Notes: a model not told the origin generated them from the letters alone. A stretch of DNA of 64,000 nucleotides from Loripinus fragilis (GCA_964019695.1 OZ026525.1:72408260-72472259), one strand, 5' to 3'; numbered from the stretch's first letter, positions 9,440 to 21,358 are shown. Program-made: numbers and translations.

Positions 9440-11492
9440 CATAATAGGTCAAATCATATTTTTCACCTTATTTAGACCAGGTAAACATTTGCTTGTTGCC
9501 TCTCATCTGGTATCTCCACGGGTGGTAAACCTAGGAACTACCACGAAATTGTGTTAACGTAATTTTGTTCCCAAGCCACATCCGGGACACGTCGTTGAAG
9601 TTTCCAGACCGAAAATTGGATAAAGAAAGGTTGGTGTCACTTTCATTTTTGTTTTATTTTACAACTAAGAACGAACAATGGTGAAATCCGACAATGTGGT
9701 TCCGTGTAAATATGTCTCAGCGTCCCATCCAGCCCAAAATTTTGTATGAAAAGTTATTTTCTTTCTTTTGATTCGTGTTTCCCCACTGAGCATCAGACCA
9801 ACTTTACCCAAAGTTCGAAGGATTTTAGCCCATATCTGTCAAATTAAATGGAATTTGATATCATTTGACAATGAAAATGATAAAAAGACCCTCAATAAAC
9901 GTTCCTACACAGAAAAAAAAGTCTGAGCATTTACTCGTAAACAATTTATGCCCCGCTCGTCCTGCGTGGTAGTTTCCAGCTCATCGTGGTAGTTAAAATG
10001 CTATCGTGGTAGTTTCCAAGACTTTGTAGGATTTTAGTAGTAGTTCTCATCAGCAGATGTTCACTATTCAGGGGCTACTTCATTTTTCTAAAGACAGGGT
10101 GAGCGGATCGAGCCTTGACTACCCCTCTTATTTGTATGAAGACATTTTCAAACAACCTTTTGTCAGAGATAACAAATGTCGACTGCCTTAATTTTAAATT
10201 TAGTGGGCTATTGAAATGATGAGAAGAATGAAAAGAAGGGATATTCACATATTTTGTTTTTGAATTAACATGCTTTTTAATTATCACATAACATGCCCGT
10301 TCATCCTCGCACTCACATTTATATGAAAAGTGACCCAACCCGAGGATATTCCCCCTTTTTCTGGAGCGCAAGTACTAACAATACTTTGGGCAGTGCCTTT
10401 TTACCTTAAAGTTGACTGAACATGGAACAACTTAGCGAGTGACGCAACTTTTATATCATTTTTTCGTCTGTGCGCTTGTTTCTCCTGGGCTCAACTGATG
10501 ACCTTTTTTGCTTTAGATTTCCAGAGATGTTGTTTGGCAGTCCAGGGCATGATCTCCATCTGTCACGCATCACATTGAATCTGTTGAGTCCTCAGCTTTG
10601 TTTATTCATGGTATTGAAATGTGATTTATTTGTTTACCATGGTAATTAATTGACGAGTTTCGAGGGTTAGCATCCGAAACAAACACCCACTTAAATGTTT
10701 TGTACCACTTCAGAAACGTATCCTACAAAGTCTTGGAAACTATCACGATAGCATTTTAACTACCACGATGAGCTGGAAACTACCACACAGGACGAACAGG
10801 GCATGAATCGTTTACGAGTAAATGCTCAGATTTTTTTCTGTGTAGGAACGTTTATCGAGAGTCTTTTTATCATTTTCGTCGTCAAATGATATCAAATTCC
10901 ATTTATTTTGACAGATATGGGCTAAAATCCGTCGAACTTTGGGGAAAGTTGGTCCTATGCTCAGTGGGGAAACACGAATCAAAAGAAAGAAAATAAATTT
11001 TCGTACAAAATTTTAGGCTGGAGGGGACGCTGAGACATATTTACACGGAACCACATTGTCGGATTTCACCATTGTTCGTTCTTAGTTGTAAAATAAAACA
11101 AAAATGAAAGTGACATCAACCTTTCTTTATCTAATTTTCGGCCTGGAAACTACCACGACGTGTCCCGGATGTGGCTTGGGAACAAAATTGCGTTAACACA
11201 ATTTCGTGGTAGTTCCTAGGTTTACCACCCGTGATCTCATCCCGAGCGAGTGACTCATTAAAGATGTGCGCCAATATGTGGGAGATCTCATGGCTACACT
11301 CTTTCAGCACTCTGGCATTCAGTCCCTTTGGGCCAGATGCTTTACATGTACATGTGTATACATTTAGTCTGTCCAGTAGCTTGGCGACCAATTTCGGGTC
11401 AACTGCTATAAATACCGTTTTCGCAAAGATGCGCCCAACTCTAGCCTCTAGGTTACTAAATTTGAGTTTATTTTGTTCGGGAAGCCCTTGAA
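9440..11492 (-). pseudogene. LINE reverse-transcriptase fragment, interrupted
   Basis: On the minus strand, 11492 down to 11234 reads through VAKLLDRLN, KASGPKGLNARVLKEC and IFNESLARDEI, the conserved N-terminal reverse-transcriptase block of Jockey/CR1-like non-LTR elements (KAxGPDG..vLK, IFN.SL). The frame is cut at a 1717-bp foldback insertion (9517-11233). Beyond it, from 9516 downward, the frame resumes as PDERQQANV before a stop, matching the family motif IP..W..ANV. This is a dead copy; no endonuclease or catalytic YxDD region is present. Confidence 0.8.
9517..11233. mobile_element. 1.7-kb foldback element with 5-bp target duplication
   Basis: Terminal inverted repeats of about 514 bp (9517-10030 and 10720-11233) begin CACGGGTGGTAAACCTAGG and end CCACCCGTG after one extra C at the left edge. 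The direct flanks are ATCTC at 9512-9516 and 11234-11238, a perfect 5-bp duplication. The 690-bp interior has no recognisable transposase; a 98-codon minus frame at 10075-10371 is unassigned. CAC ends plus 5-bp duplications recall Transib-type elements, but the rest of the heptamer does not match their CACWRTG consensus. Confidence 0.85.
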
Positions 11493-11910
11493 CACACTGG
11501 TAAATGTATACGTCGATTTGGTGGTATTTACGCGTATTGCCGGTACTTCATAGACCGGAAGTGGTAGATATTGGTGTTAATACTATGTAGAAAAACATGT
11601 CATATGCCTAAAGGACTATAGAAATAGACTATTTTAAAGTATTCAGTATGTGCATAGCGATTTATATAAGCATTTAAGAATAGATTCGAGTACCGATCAT
11701 ACAGATCGGTACTCGAATCTATTCCTTAATGCTTGCTTAAATCGTCAAGTACATGCCGAATACTTAAAAATGATCTAATTCTATAGTCCTTTAGGCATAT
11801 GGCATTTTTTTCTGTAAAGAATTAACACCAAAAAAGTACCACTTCCAGTCTATGAAGTACCGGCAATACGCGTAAATACCACCGAATCGACGTATACATT
11901 TACCAGTGTG
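11493..11910. mobile_element. CACACTGG-ended foldback MITE, copy 1
   Basis: The element begins CACACTGGTAAATGTATACG and ends with its complement, with near-complete inverted symmetry over 418 bp (centre near 11700, around CGATCATACAGATCG). Flanks TTGAA (11488-11492) and TTGAA (11911-11915) form a perfect 5-bp duplication. It sits at the left edge of the LINE fragment. Copies are at 13390-13566 and 35106-35417. Confidence 0.88.
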
Positions 11911-12223
11911 TTGAAAAAAGCCTGGTACCAGTGCTTATCAGAGGTCTATTAAATTTCTGTAGAAAAACAATCTCAAAGCTGGCCAACCTTCAGGCAAGGT
12001 TCTGACCTTTTGAACTCCCGAAAATATCAAAATTTTTCATGATCTCATTTCTATATTTATCATCTTTGATTGCGCCAAAAAATCTTTGCAACTGTTTCAT
12101 TGGATGGTTTATAATGAATATTTAAATTAGGGTACCTTGCAAGGTCAGCGGAAAATCAATGTCGAAAAGTTTCAAAATGTTCACTGATATGAATTTTTGG
12201 AAATAATATTTCTTACATATTTA

Positions 12224-12454
12224 GGCCTAAATGAAATATATGTGTGGTTCCTGTTGCATACCAACAAAATTTAGGGTAGGTAGGGATATTATTATTTTTT
12301 TTTATAACATTTAACAAAGAAAATAGTGACAAAATCTGAAAAAGTGCCCATTTTAGGTATTTTTTCTCCAAAGACCATTTTAATGTTTAGGGTAGGGTTA
12401 AAAAAAATAGGGTAGGTAGGCCAACAGGAACCACATATACATTTCATTTCAGCC
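12224..12454. mobile_element. TTA-flanked inverted-repeat element
   Basis: Inverted ends GGCCTAAATGAAATATATGT and the complement of GGCTGAAATGAAATGTATAT extend to GTGGTTCCTGTTG on both sides. TTA lies on each flank (12221-12223, 12455-12457). A 3-bp TWA duplication with GG-starting ends fits PIF/Harbinger non-autonomous elements. The interior repeats TTAGGGTAGGTAGG. Non-coding. Confidence 0.75.
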
Positions 12455-12638
12455 TTACTAACACTTGGATTGACAACATTAAGTTAATGTATTATTTATT
12501 TCAAAATAAAAGACTTTAGTAAAATTAAGGCATATTTAGTGGAGAAACATGGATTAAAAATGATTGATTCATAAGGTCGGCAAAGGAACTCTTCCAGCAA
12601 AAGAAAACACAAACAGTTATCTAAAGCGCCACCTAGTG

Positions 12639-13223
12639 CAGAGATGCCAACTCTAAATTGTGCTCTTCAGGAATATGAAAGGCATTTTCAGGAATCTGGG
12701 GACATTTTCAGGAATGCCACATATTTCACAATTAAAGTAAAAAATGCATTTGCACAAGTTTCTTGTAAGACAGGCTTTAATACCGCATAATACAGTACCC
12801 TCTTCGTCCCTCCCAAACGCTTGGCTGAGAGCTTTACTTCAACTTCATACATAAATTTTCCGGCCTTCAATTGGCTTCAGTAAGGGCCAAAGATTTGTAT
12901 AATCTTATAAACCGAATCCACAGCATGTTTTTTGCCAAGGAATCCATTTTGTTTTGTATCACAGACGAGATCTCAGACTCGCAACTGTTTAACCGCTAAA
13001 GTAACGTTTTTCCAATAAATTACGCACAAACCAGTCTGTATTTTATTTCACTATCGATAATAAGGTATAACCGATGTAGAGGTAGAAGTAACCCCCCGTT
13101 ATTTTATCTGGTACCATTTTAAAATCGTTATTTGCCGTAATTTTGACGTTTGAAATCCTAATGCGGAAATCGGCCTTGGAAATCGGTATAATTCCCCAAA
13201 AATCGGAATGGTTGGCATCTCTG
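12639..13223. mobile_element. hAT-like element with CTAGTG duplication
   Basis: Ends CAGAGATGCCAAC and GTTGGCATCTCTG are perfect inverted repeats of a form common among hAT elements. The flanks CTAGTG (12633-12638) and CTAGTG (13224-13229) give a 6-bp direct repeat; hAT elements usually make 8 bp, so the class is tentative. The 585-bp interior includes short repeats of TTTTCAGGAAT and no transposase. Confidence 0.72.
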
Positions 13224-13389
13224 CTAGTGTGTGAGTTGGAGGTACTAGCTTCAGATCTTTATCGCTGAAAGATGCCAACTTTCAGCTTTTAAATTTCCAT
13301 AAAGAATTTCTCATGTAAACCAATTTAAGGACTTACAGAAAGAGTTGTTTTCTTCAAGATAATTCCATAGTTGGCGATTTTACTCTTCT

Positions 13390-13566
13390 CACACTGGTAA
13401 ATGTATACGTCGATTTGGTGGTATTTATGTGTCATGCTGGTACTTCTTAGACCGGAAGTGGTAGATATTGGTGTTAATACTATATAGAAAAACACCGCTT
13501 CCAGTATATGAAGAACCGGCAATACGCGTTAATACCACCAAATCGACATATACATTTACCAGTGTG
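13390..13566. mobile_element. CACACTGG-ended foldback MITE, copy 2 (internally deleted)
   Basis: Same termini as 11493-11910 but only 177 bp, so the centre is lost. Flanks CTTCT (13385-13389) and CCTCT (13567-13571) match at four of five bases, in line with an aged 5-bp duplication. Confidence 0.82.
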
Positions 13567-13749
13567 CCTCTGGTTTTTGATTTTTGGTCTATCAAAGCTT
13601 TCGGAAAATGGTTAAAAATTATAAAAATCTTGGCGATAAAAAGCAAGGAGTTCCGAAGTTTTTTACCTCGCATTTGAAACAATATGATGTAGATGGCGCT
13701 CGAAGATGCCGCACGCGAATTTCAAAGGAGGATTTTGGATAATTAAAAT

Positions 13750-14815
13750 ATGGATAAAACGGAGTGTACTGCTTCCAATTTTATGCCAAAAGACCTTATA
13801 GAAATCATCTGCAGTCTTGAGAGAGATGGAAAGTGTCATTCGTATAAAATTATACGAAAGAGGAAGTATTTTACTCTCGTCACTAAATTACCCTCCAAGA
13901 ATGGAGAATCGACGCCATTGAAGAACTACGCTTCCAGTCGACAAACAGCTTCTCATCAGGACAAGAAAGAAGTTTCTTCCGAAGAAAAGCCGCTTAATAG
14001 AAAGCCAAAGCGTAAAAAGAACAAATCTTCATCTCTTCCTTCTGGACCCAAGTCTGCTAAACAACATTCTGTTCAAGATTCCTCCAATGTAAAGGCAGGA
14101 CAGCCAAAGTTAAAGAAGAAACCCCCAGCTATAGTGGCAAGGGATCGTGCCAGGCGGAAGGAATATTGGAAACGCATGAAAGTTCCCAGACAGCTAAGAG
14201 CTGAGAACCTCGCTTTGTTCTACAAACTGCAAGAATTACAGACGGTAGCCAGTCCACAGATCCCTGTGGTCGGACAGCCAGAGAAATCCGGTCGCTTGGA
14301 ACGTACATCTGCTGTTCCTCAGTCCTACAAACTGCAAGAATCACAGACGGTAGCCAGTCCACAGATCCCTGTGGTCAGACAGCCAGAGAAATCCGGCTCC
14401 TTGGAACATACATCTGCTGTTTCTCAGTCGTACCAGCTGCAAGATACAGAGACGGTAGCCAGTCCACAGGTCCATGTGGTCAGACAGCCAGAGAAATCCG
14501 GCTCCTTTGAACGTACATCTTCTGTTTCTGTCATTCAGTCATTTAACCATTGACAGGGAATCTGTCGGCACAGCCAAAGTTCGTTTGGATTTAAATAAAC
14601 TATCTGCAGCGGAGCATTCCAGTAGTTTTTCAAAAGACTGTGAAGTTTCGGACATAGTGTGTGCGCACTGCCTGAAAAAGGAAGACAGACAGAATTACGT
14701 CGCTGTACAGGCTGTAAAAGCTTCAGTTATTGTAACAAAAGTCTGCAAGATATCAGATTGGCCCTCACATACACAGTTGTGCAAATCTATCCAATCTTTA
14801 AATCCACAAAACTAA
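13750..14815 (+). pseudogene. Basic repeat-containing frame ending in a broken MYND-type zinc finger
   Basis: An ATG frame runs 267 codons to 14553. The N-terminal part is KIIRKRKYFTLVTKL-like, followed by a lysine/serine-rich basic region and RDRARRKEYWKRMKVPRQLR. Three tandem 35-residue repeats (starts at about 14221, 14326 and 14431) contain TVASPQ and QPEKSG. A different frame continues with DIVCAHCLKKEDRQNY and later KVCKISDWPSHTQLC, the first and last pieces of a MYND finger. The middle CTGCKSFSYCNKS piece is only in the third frame. At least two frameshifts therefore break the finger. The function of the intact ancestor is unknown; it could be a retroelement ORF1 or a host gene copy. 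Confidence 0.65.
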
Positions 14816-15352
14816 CTGAAAAAAAGCTCATTCGTGTACATAGAACTTCTTGTGGTGTTGGAAGATATTCAATTGATTACTCACTGTGTTATATTGTACA
14901 GTACATTGGTGTTGGTGACTTTTAGTGTGTAGAACTTTTTATCCATTATTCCCCTTTTACCGGTTTATACGGGTGCGTCGATAAGTCAACGGTGGAACTC
15001 TAGGAGATAACGATATGGCGGCTGTGACGTCAGCCCGACCTTATCAATTGTGCATGTAACAGATAGGAGAGCCAATCCGTTGATATCGCTAATTAGAATG
15101 GTCGTTCTCCTCCTGCAGTCGCTGCCCAGACCACAGACGAGTTTTTTTTACCTCAAAATTAGCACTCCCTGGCAAAATAATCTGTTTTTATCTCAGCCAG
15201 TATAGAAGATAAATAGATAGCTCAGGAATGTCCGAACATTAGTTATGTTCGCTTTCAGGTATGTTGAACAGTATTTTGTTAACTGCTTCGAGTGACCATC
15301 CTTCACATTATTCAACGATTCTTTTTTTACCTGGTGCAAGTGGCTGGTTGAT

Positions 15353-16107
15353 TTGTGCAGCCCTTTGCTGTGCCATTACAGAAGGCTAAATATTTTCACG
15401 AAACATGGAAATTTTGTTTTGCTTGGGAAAGTGTCTCAACCGGAAATGCTTAAAACAATAAAATCCGGCACTGATCAAACTCCCCAGCTGATCCTGAAAA
15501 TCCAAACAATGCCTACCCTAGTTCCAAATAAACTTGGTGTGGTGCTTGCTAAACTTTAAAGATCACATACAAGAAAAGACGAAGCAGCATTTGCGGCATT
15601 GAGAAGTCTAGATACTTTAGTTGTTGGTCACAGAGGATGCAGCCAGTCAGTGTATATGAGAGTGTTTCAAGGCCCTGGCTCTGGGTCATATACAGGAAGT
15701 GTTCTCGGAGTTAGGGAGTAGGAGCTGTTTTGGGGAAAAATATCGGAATAACTTTGCCATGTTGAATCAACTGTTGTCTGGACATACCCTTCTCAAGCAA
15801 CATAGAGCAAGAATAGATAACAGTGTTTCAGAAATATGTCCTGTTTGCTCTGTTCGTGAAGATCCAGATCATTAACAGTGAAGGTTTAAATTCTGTGGGT
15901 TTCATCAATTTGAAGGTGCTAAATGAAAGTATTGACGCTTTGAGCAGTCAGGGAAAAAAATGAAATATTAGGTGCACTTTTGCAGTGCATTAAGTGCACT
16001 AATAAGATTGAAAACAGCTACGCATGCGCACAGTGTAACAAGAGTTTATGTACGTCGTGTAATTTACCGAAGAGATCAGATTGTACCTGGCGGTCATATG
16101 CAGCGAG
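15353..16107 (+). pseudogene. Decayed C-terminal part of a LINE ORF2
   Basis: At 15750-15875 a frame reads LNQLLSGHTLLKQHRARI then ICPVCSVREDPDH. This is the post-RNase-H SGH..L..HR and C..C...ED..H motif typical of the C-terminus of many non-LTR retrotransposons, and it stops at a TAA. Further down (about 15968-16107), a frame holds CIKC, CAQC, CTSC and a terminal C, a cysteine-rich knuckle-like tail. A 48-codon piece ending at 15559 (GKVSQPEMLKTIKSG) may belong to it. Stops and shifts separate the pieces. Whether this and the preceding MYND frame came from one element is inferred only from adjacency and strand. Confidence 0.6.
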
Positions 16108-16264
16108 ATAATGCAAACAGATCAACAACATCAACAACAAATAAACACACATGCAATTTTAAACACACTCTAAGAAAAAAGACCAATTTAAAAACATTAT
16201 TCGCAAGATAAAAGCAGTGTAATAACAAGACATGTTACATCGTATAAACCATATAATATATAAT

Positions 16265-16495
16265 TGAGCCAGTGCATGAGATTTCCAACAATGTGGTATG
16301 TGCGACCAGCAAAGCCTCAGATCAGCATGCGCATACGCGCAGTCTGATCAGAGCCTATGCTAGTCGCTTGAGTATTCTATGATTGTTAAGCTACTGACTG
16401 AACACCATTTGGAGTTTCTAAGCTTAAAAGGAGGCTGCAGAGGCTCGTCCGAGTCTACACTTGTCAAATTGTTGGAAATCTCATGCCCCGGTTCA
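16265..16495 (+). mobile_element. Family A inverted-repeat element, copy 3
   Basis: Starts GAGCCAGTGCATGAGATTTC and ends GTTGGAAATCTCATGCC. The interior matches the 625 and 2775 copies, including AAGCTTAAAAGGAGGCTGC. Confidence 0.75.
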
Positions 16496-16629
16496 ATATT
16501 ATATAAATAACAGCCAAACCCAATTATATGGTGTATCCCAAATGTGATTATAGTGAAGTACATAGGCCTATAGGAATGTGCGCACATTGAGAAGTTCAGT
16601 AAGGTAGACTTACATAAAGATTCAACATC

Positions 16630-16885
16630 AGTGCATGCCCTGGATTACGAGAAAACATTTCTTTATGCCCGGTTTCCGACCGGGTAATGCCCAAACCAGT
16701 CTGCTCAGCTACAGCAACTAGCAAGAAAATTGAAAGTTTGCATGTGGCGACTTTAGCTATCATACTTTCTAGAAGGTGAATAGCAATGGCGCTGATCAGA
16801 CTGCGCGGATGCGCAGGCTGGTCTGCAACTTTGTTGGTCACATGCAGCAATGTCAGATTTTCTCGTGCTGTGGCCCATAAATAAT
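16630..16885 (-). mobile_element. Family B inverted-repeat element, copy 2
   Basis: The right half contains GATTTTCTCGTGCTGTGGCC and GCGCAGGCTGGTCTGCAACT, parallel to the 2518-2758 element; the left half contains GAGAAAACATTTCTTTATGC and GCCCAAACCAGTCTGCTCAG. More diverged than copy 1, with no clear target duplication. Confidence 0.6.
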
Positions 16886-17559
16886 GAAAACTTTTTTGGC
16901 TAAATTTCGATATATACCAGTCTAAATATGATTTGAGGAACACCATATTTACATTTCAATGTATAGTATGCAAATTAGACATATGCCCGCGAGACAAATG
17001 ACAAATACATGCGCGCGTGGTTCACAGAACCTCAAACTCAATATACCGGTCCGAGACCGAACACAGGTAGTCTGGTATTGTGTCTAAAGACAGAGTCGTT
17101 AAAACTTCAGTGTTAAAATAATTTACGTTTTCGGGGGTTCAAACTGTTTGCAACGATTATCAGCAGACGACAGAAGTAGTTAATTGAAGCACTAGTCAGG
17201 AAAAAAATCAGAAAAAAAACGCTTATTTAAGAAGGTACAGGCATTTTTGAAGAAAAGGTTTTGAGATGTCTATTAGGGGTATTTTGGTATGCTGAATCCA
17301 AAAACCAATGTCGGCAAGCTGAAAGTGGCGTCTTCACTATCTAATTTGCATATTTCCAAGATGGCCGCCAAATTAAAGAAAAATCTATACAAATCTGTAG
17401 AGAAACATGTTAAGGATGCCAAACTGGTACAAATCAATCCAAAAGCATCTTCTCATGATTGGGGATCTTCACTGACATCAATTTATGCATTTAGAATTAA
17501 AAATATGACCAAGGGGTAATGAAGGGAGTCAACTTGAGCAAACATTCTTGCTTCCTACT

Positions 17560-18775
17560 TAGTTATACCCCCGGTACGAAGTATATAGGGGGTATATAGT
17601 TTTTGCATTTTCTGTAATTATGTTTGTCTGTTTGTCTGTCTGTAAACTTTTTTTTCCGTCAAAGATTTCTCAGCAACTACTTGGGTTAGGATTCTGAAAT
17701 TTGGTACAAAACTTGATAGTGATGAGTTGTATTGTGTAACAAAAAAACAGCCACATATTGCTTATCAGTCCCTTTATTTCTTCATTTTTCTTTCTCTCAA
17801 ATGGAAATTTCTGTCACAGATTTCTCAGCTACTATAGGAGCCAGTGTTTCAAAATTTTGTGTACACCTTTAGGTAGGCAAAGTGTACTGTGTAAGTGGAA
17901 ATTAAGATGCTAATCTTCATTTTGCCTTCTTTATTCAATTTTTCATTTTTTCCTTCTTTCACTCTTATATAATACATATGGACATTTTTTTCTGTCAAAG
18001 ATTTCTCAGCAACTACTTGAGTTAGGATTCTGAAATTTGGTACAAAGCTTGATAGTGATGAGTTGTATTGTGTAACAAAAGAACAGCCACATATTGCTTA
18101 TCAGTCCCTTTATTCATTTTTCTTTCTCTCCAATGAAAATTTCTGTCGAAGATTTCACGGTTCTTATAGCAACTACTTGAGTTAGGATTCTGCAATTTGG
18201 TACAAAGCTTGATAGCAATTAGTTGTATTGTGTAACAAAACAACAGCCACATATTGCTTATCAGTCCTTTTATTTATTCATTTCTCTTTCTCTCCAATGA
18301 AAATTTATGTCGCAGATTTCTCGGTTCCTATTGGAGCCAGAGTTTTTTAAATTTTGTGTACACCTTCAGATAGGCTAAGTGTATTGTGTAAATGAAAATA
18401 AAGATGCTAAAGCTCATTTTGCCTTTTTTTCAAATTTTCCTTCTGTCACTCCTATATAACATATATGGACTTTTTCATCAGAGTTTTCTCAGCAACTACT
18501 TGATTTAGGATTATGAAATATTGTGTGCACTTTCAGGTAGGCAAAGTGTATTGTGTAAATGAAAATTAAGGTGCTAATCCGCATTTTGCCTTCTTTTTTT
18601 CAAATTTTCATTTTTCCTTCTGTCACTCTTATATGGACATGTTTCATTAAAGTTTTCTCAGAAACTACTTGATTTAGGAATATGAAATCTTTGACAATTT
18701 TGTCTTTTCTCTGAAAGTGTTACAACCTCTGATGGCTACCGCCGGGGGCATGTGAGCTTTGCTCACTTCTTGCTA
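17560..18775 (+). repeat. Tandem array, about 160-bp units in two alternating types
   Basis: Units open with TTTCTCAGCAACTACTTG or TTTCTCAGCTACTAT at about 17663, 17818, 18000, 18160, 18312, 18480 and 18650. Type 1 continues TTAGGATTCTGAAATTTGGT and ACAGCCACATATTGCTTATC. Type 2 continues TTTTGTGTACACCTT and GATGCTAA.CTTCATTTTGCC. The array is preceded by TATACCCCCGGTACGAAGTA and followed by CCGCCGGGGGCATGTGAGCT. Confidence 0.82.
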
Positions 18776-19255
18776 TATTTAAGGTAGTACGGGACCCATG
18801 TCAAAAGATAACCTTACTTTTACTTAAAAGTAAGAGTATAAGAGTTATCGTTCTTGAATCTTGTTTTTTAAAAGAGAATACTTATTTGTAAGACGGTAGA
18901 TATTATTCTCCCCTGACAACTCTTTGATGCTTGAAACGTAATACTGTAAGTATTTTGCTTTCACAAAAAGAAGGAAGGCAAGTATTAGCTTTTAAAACAT
19001 CACCCAGAGTATGAAGTCATTCAGTATTTTGATGGTTAAAAGTTGCGGACCGTATAAATATACATACTATATACATGTCTCGGTTGCTATTTCTGCATGC
19101 TGCCACTAACCTAAGACCCAACCCCACCCCAAAAAGGGGCGGGGTGTAGACGTGCACATGCCTTGTATGTGACATTCTCATGTTTTAGGTCCCATGGAGG
19201 TACATGGTCACTAATGTTTTATGGAAAAATGACGTAACTATTTCAATTACCTTAT

Positions 19256-20831
19256 CACACCGGATAGGCAGCAATAAAAAACAGTCTAAACAATCGATGA
19301 ATGCTGATAACAAATTGCTAGAAACAGTATTTGTGATTGCCATTTGTTGCCTATCGGACTACAAACAACAATCCAAAATTCTGTTACTTACAATATTTAA
19401 CTACGTTCGTCGATAGCATTAACGTTTTCGATTGCCGCCTATCTAGTGTGTTTTTGATATACCGAAAACGTAGCCAAAACAATCTGATACAAGAGCTAGG
19501 AGTTATTTCATGTTTCTGTTGAAAAAATTATTTTGTTTCGTTGCATGTTTCAGGATGATAAAATGGACATTTCTGCATACATTTTAATAAAATTAATTCG
19601 AACTGCATGTGCCTGAAAGGAAGATATATGACAATATAACATTCTTTTCTGTATATTAACGGTTGGCAAGCATGGTACAGATGCGCGGATCCAGGAATTT
19701 TCATCAGGGGAAGGGGAGGGTCCAGGTCAGTCTGACAAAAAAGCTCTGACAACGATTTTTTTAGTCATCAGCTTATTTTAAAGAAGTCAAATGGTCAATT
19801 TCAAAGAAATCTATCGTTTTTCAAGGCTCCAGATGGGGTCCAATTTTTTCCAGGGGGTCCAACTTTTTCCAGGGGGTGTCCAATTGCTTATTCCCTATAG
19901 AAACCCATATAATTTTGGGTTTTGTCAGAGGGGGTCCGGACCCCCTGCCCCCCCCCCCCCCTCTGGATCCGTACTTGGTGCAGCCCTCACAGCTTCATGG
20001 TTAAGGCTACAATACATTATCTCATTTGGGCTTGGCAAACGTTAATAGACAGAAGAATGTATCATCCTTTTATTGTTTTATACCTTATAATAAGTGTTTA
20101 CTATAGAAACTTGAGGTGTTTCAATCGCTGACAACTGTACATTTTATTTAATAATGTGTCATATTTTGGTTGATCGTTGACCAATCACTGACCGCGGGCT
20201 TTATTTCCGATAAAACATGACTGCAGAGGGCTTAATTCCCATTTCAATCTGCTCACGGATATCCTCTGCGAGTTAAGATACCGTCGCTTATGCTTTATTG
20301 AGAAATGACCAAAGTATTCAATTATCATAAGATACGCTACTTTATTACATCGGATAGGCGACAATCGAGAAGGCTCTGAACAATCGATGAACGTGGATCG
20401 CAAATCGCTAGAATTTACCATTTGTCGCCAGTCAGGCAAACAAACCGCAATCCAAAAAGTCTGTTTCTGACGGTATTTGATCTACGTTCGTCGATAGCAT
20501 CAACGCTTTCGATTGCCACCTATTCGGGATGTGTATTGATACAATGAATACGTAACCAAAACAATCTGAAACAAGAGCTAGGAGTTATCTACATTAAACA
20601 GTCATGCTTCTGTTGAAAAAAAAGTTTGTTTCCACACCGGATAGTGAGCAATCGAAAACACTCTTAACCATTGACGAACGCGGATCAAAACTCGCTAGAA
20701 ACCGTGTTTTGATTGCAAAGTGTCGCCTGTTCGATGAGTGATGGTAATAAAAAAAAACTATGATTCTAACTATTTTTGGTCTGTAATCGTCGATAGTATG
20801 GATGTTTTCGATTGCGCCTATAAGGTGTGGT
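19256..20831. repeat. Three foldback units sharing ACACCGGATAGG/CCTAT..GTGTG ends
   Basis: At 19256-19453, 20335-20542 and 20633-20831, a left arm (ACACCGGATAGGC..CAATCG, then ATCGATGAAYG) faces a right arm (CGTTCGTCGATAGCAT, then TTTTCGATTGCC.CCTAT). Each unit is about 200 bp and largely self-complementary. Units 1 and 2 are also followed by the direct repeat CAAGAGCTAGGAGTTAT. Confidence 0.75.
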
Positions 20832-20921
20832 TTTGTTGTATGCTTCACGAAGTTACAGTGGACATTTTTTTTTTTGAAATGCTTTTGCTTGAAAGGAAAG
20901 TATTCTAGAACTGTTTGGATA

Positions 20922-21358
20922 CTGTAAAGGCGGCACCTCATGACTGCCTTATTAATCTACTTTAGACATAGGTAAAATCTGAAAATGAGGCGTTATAACT
21001 ACATTCGAAAGTGTTTGTTTATCGTTTAACATTAGTATAGAAGCAAACAGTGTGGACCCAGATCAGACTGCTCTAGGTGAGCAGTCTGCTCTAGATCTAC
21101 ACTGTTTGTTTAAGAGGCTTCATAATATTTCAATAGACGATAAAAACATACGATTGTGTTGTAATATAGGCTTTAAGGGTTAATAAATGTGGGTTCAGTG
21201 CATTAACGGACAGGACTTTCATGAAATACACGCAGACCTGCGCGGCTCAAGCAACTTTTAAACGCTTAACCAATGGATAGAACCTGATTTCCATTCTTGA
21301 GCAGTTGAAATAACCGAACCACGCCCAGATATGAAAATTAAAGTTGCCACCTTTACAG
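20922..21358. mobile_element. TA-flanked inverted-repeat element
   Basis: Ends CTGTAAAGGCGGCA and the complement of CTGTAAAGGTGGCAA, with TA at 20920-20921 and 21359-21360; 437 bp, no gene. Near 21047-21107 it carries a GTGGACCCAGATCAGACTGC hairpin like the one at 59552-59603, apparently a nested element. Confidence 0.7.

Noticed and set aside
10075..10371. 98-codon minus frame inside the 1.7-kb foldback as a transposase
   Set aside because: No DDE/DDD-type motif or similarity to any transposase I know; too short for the class.
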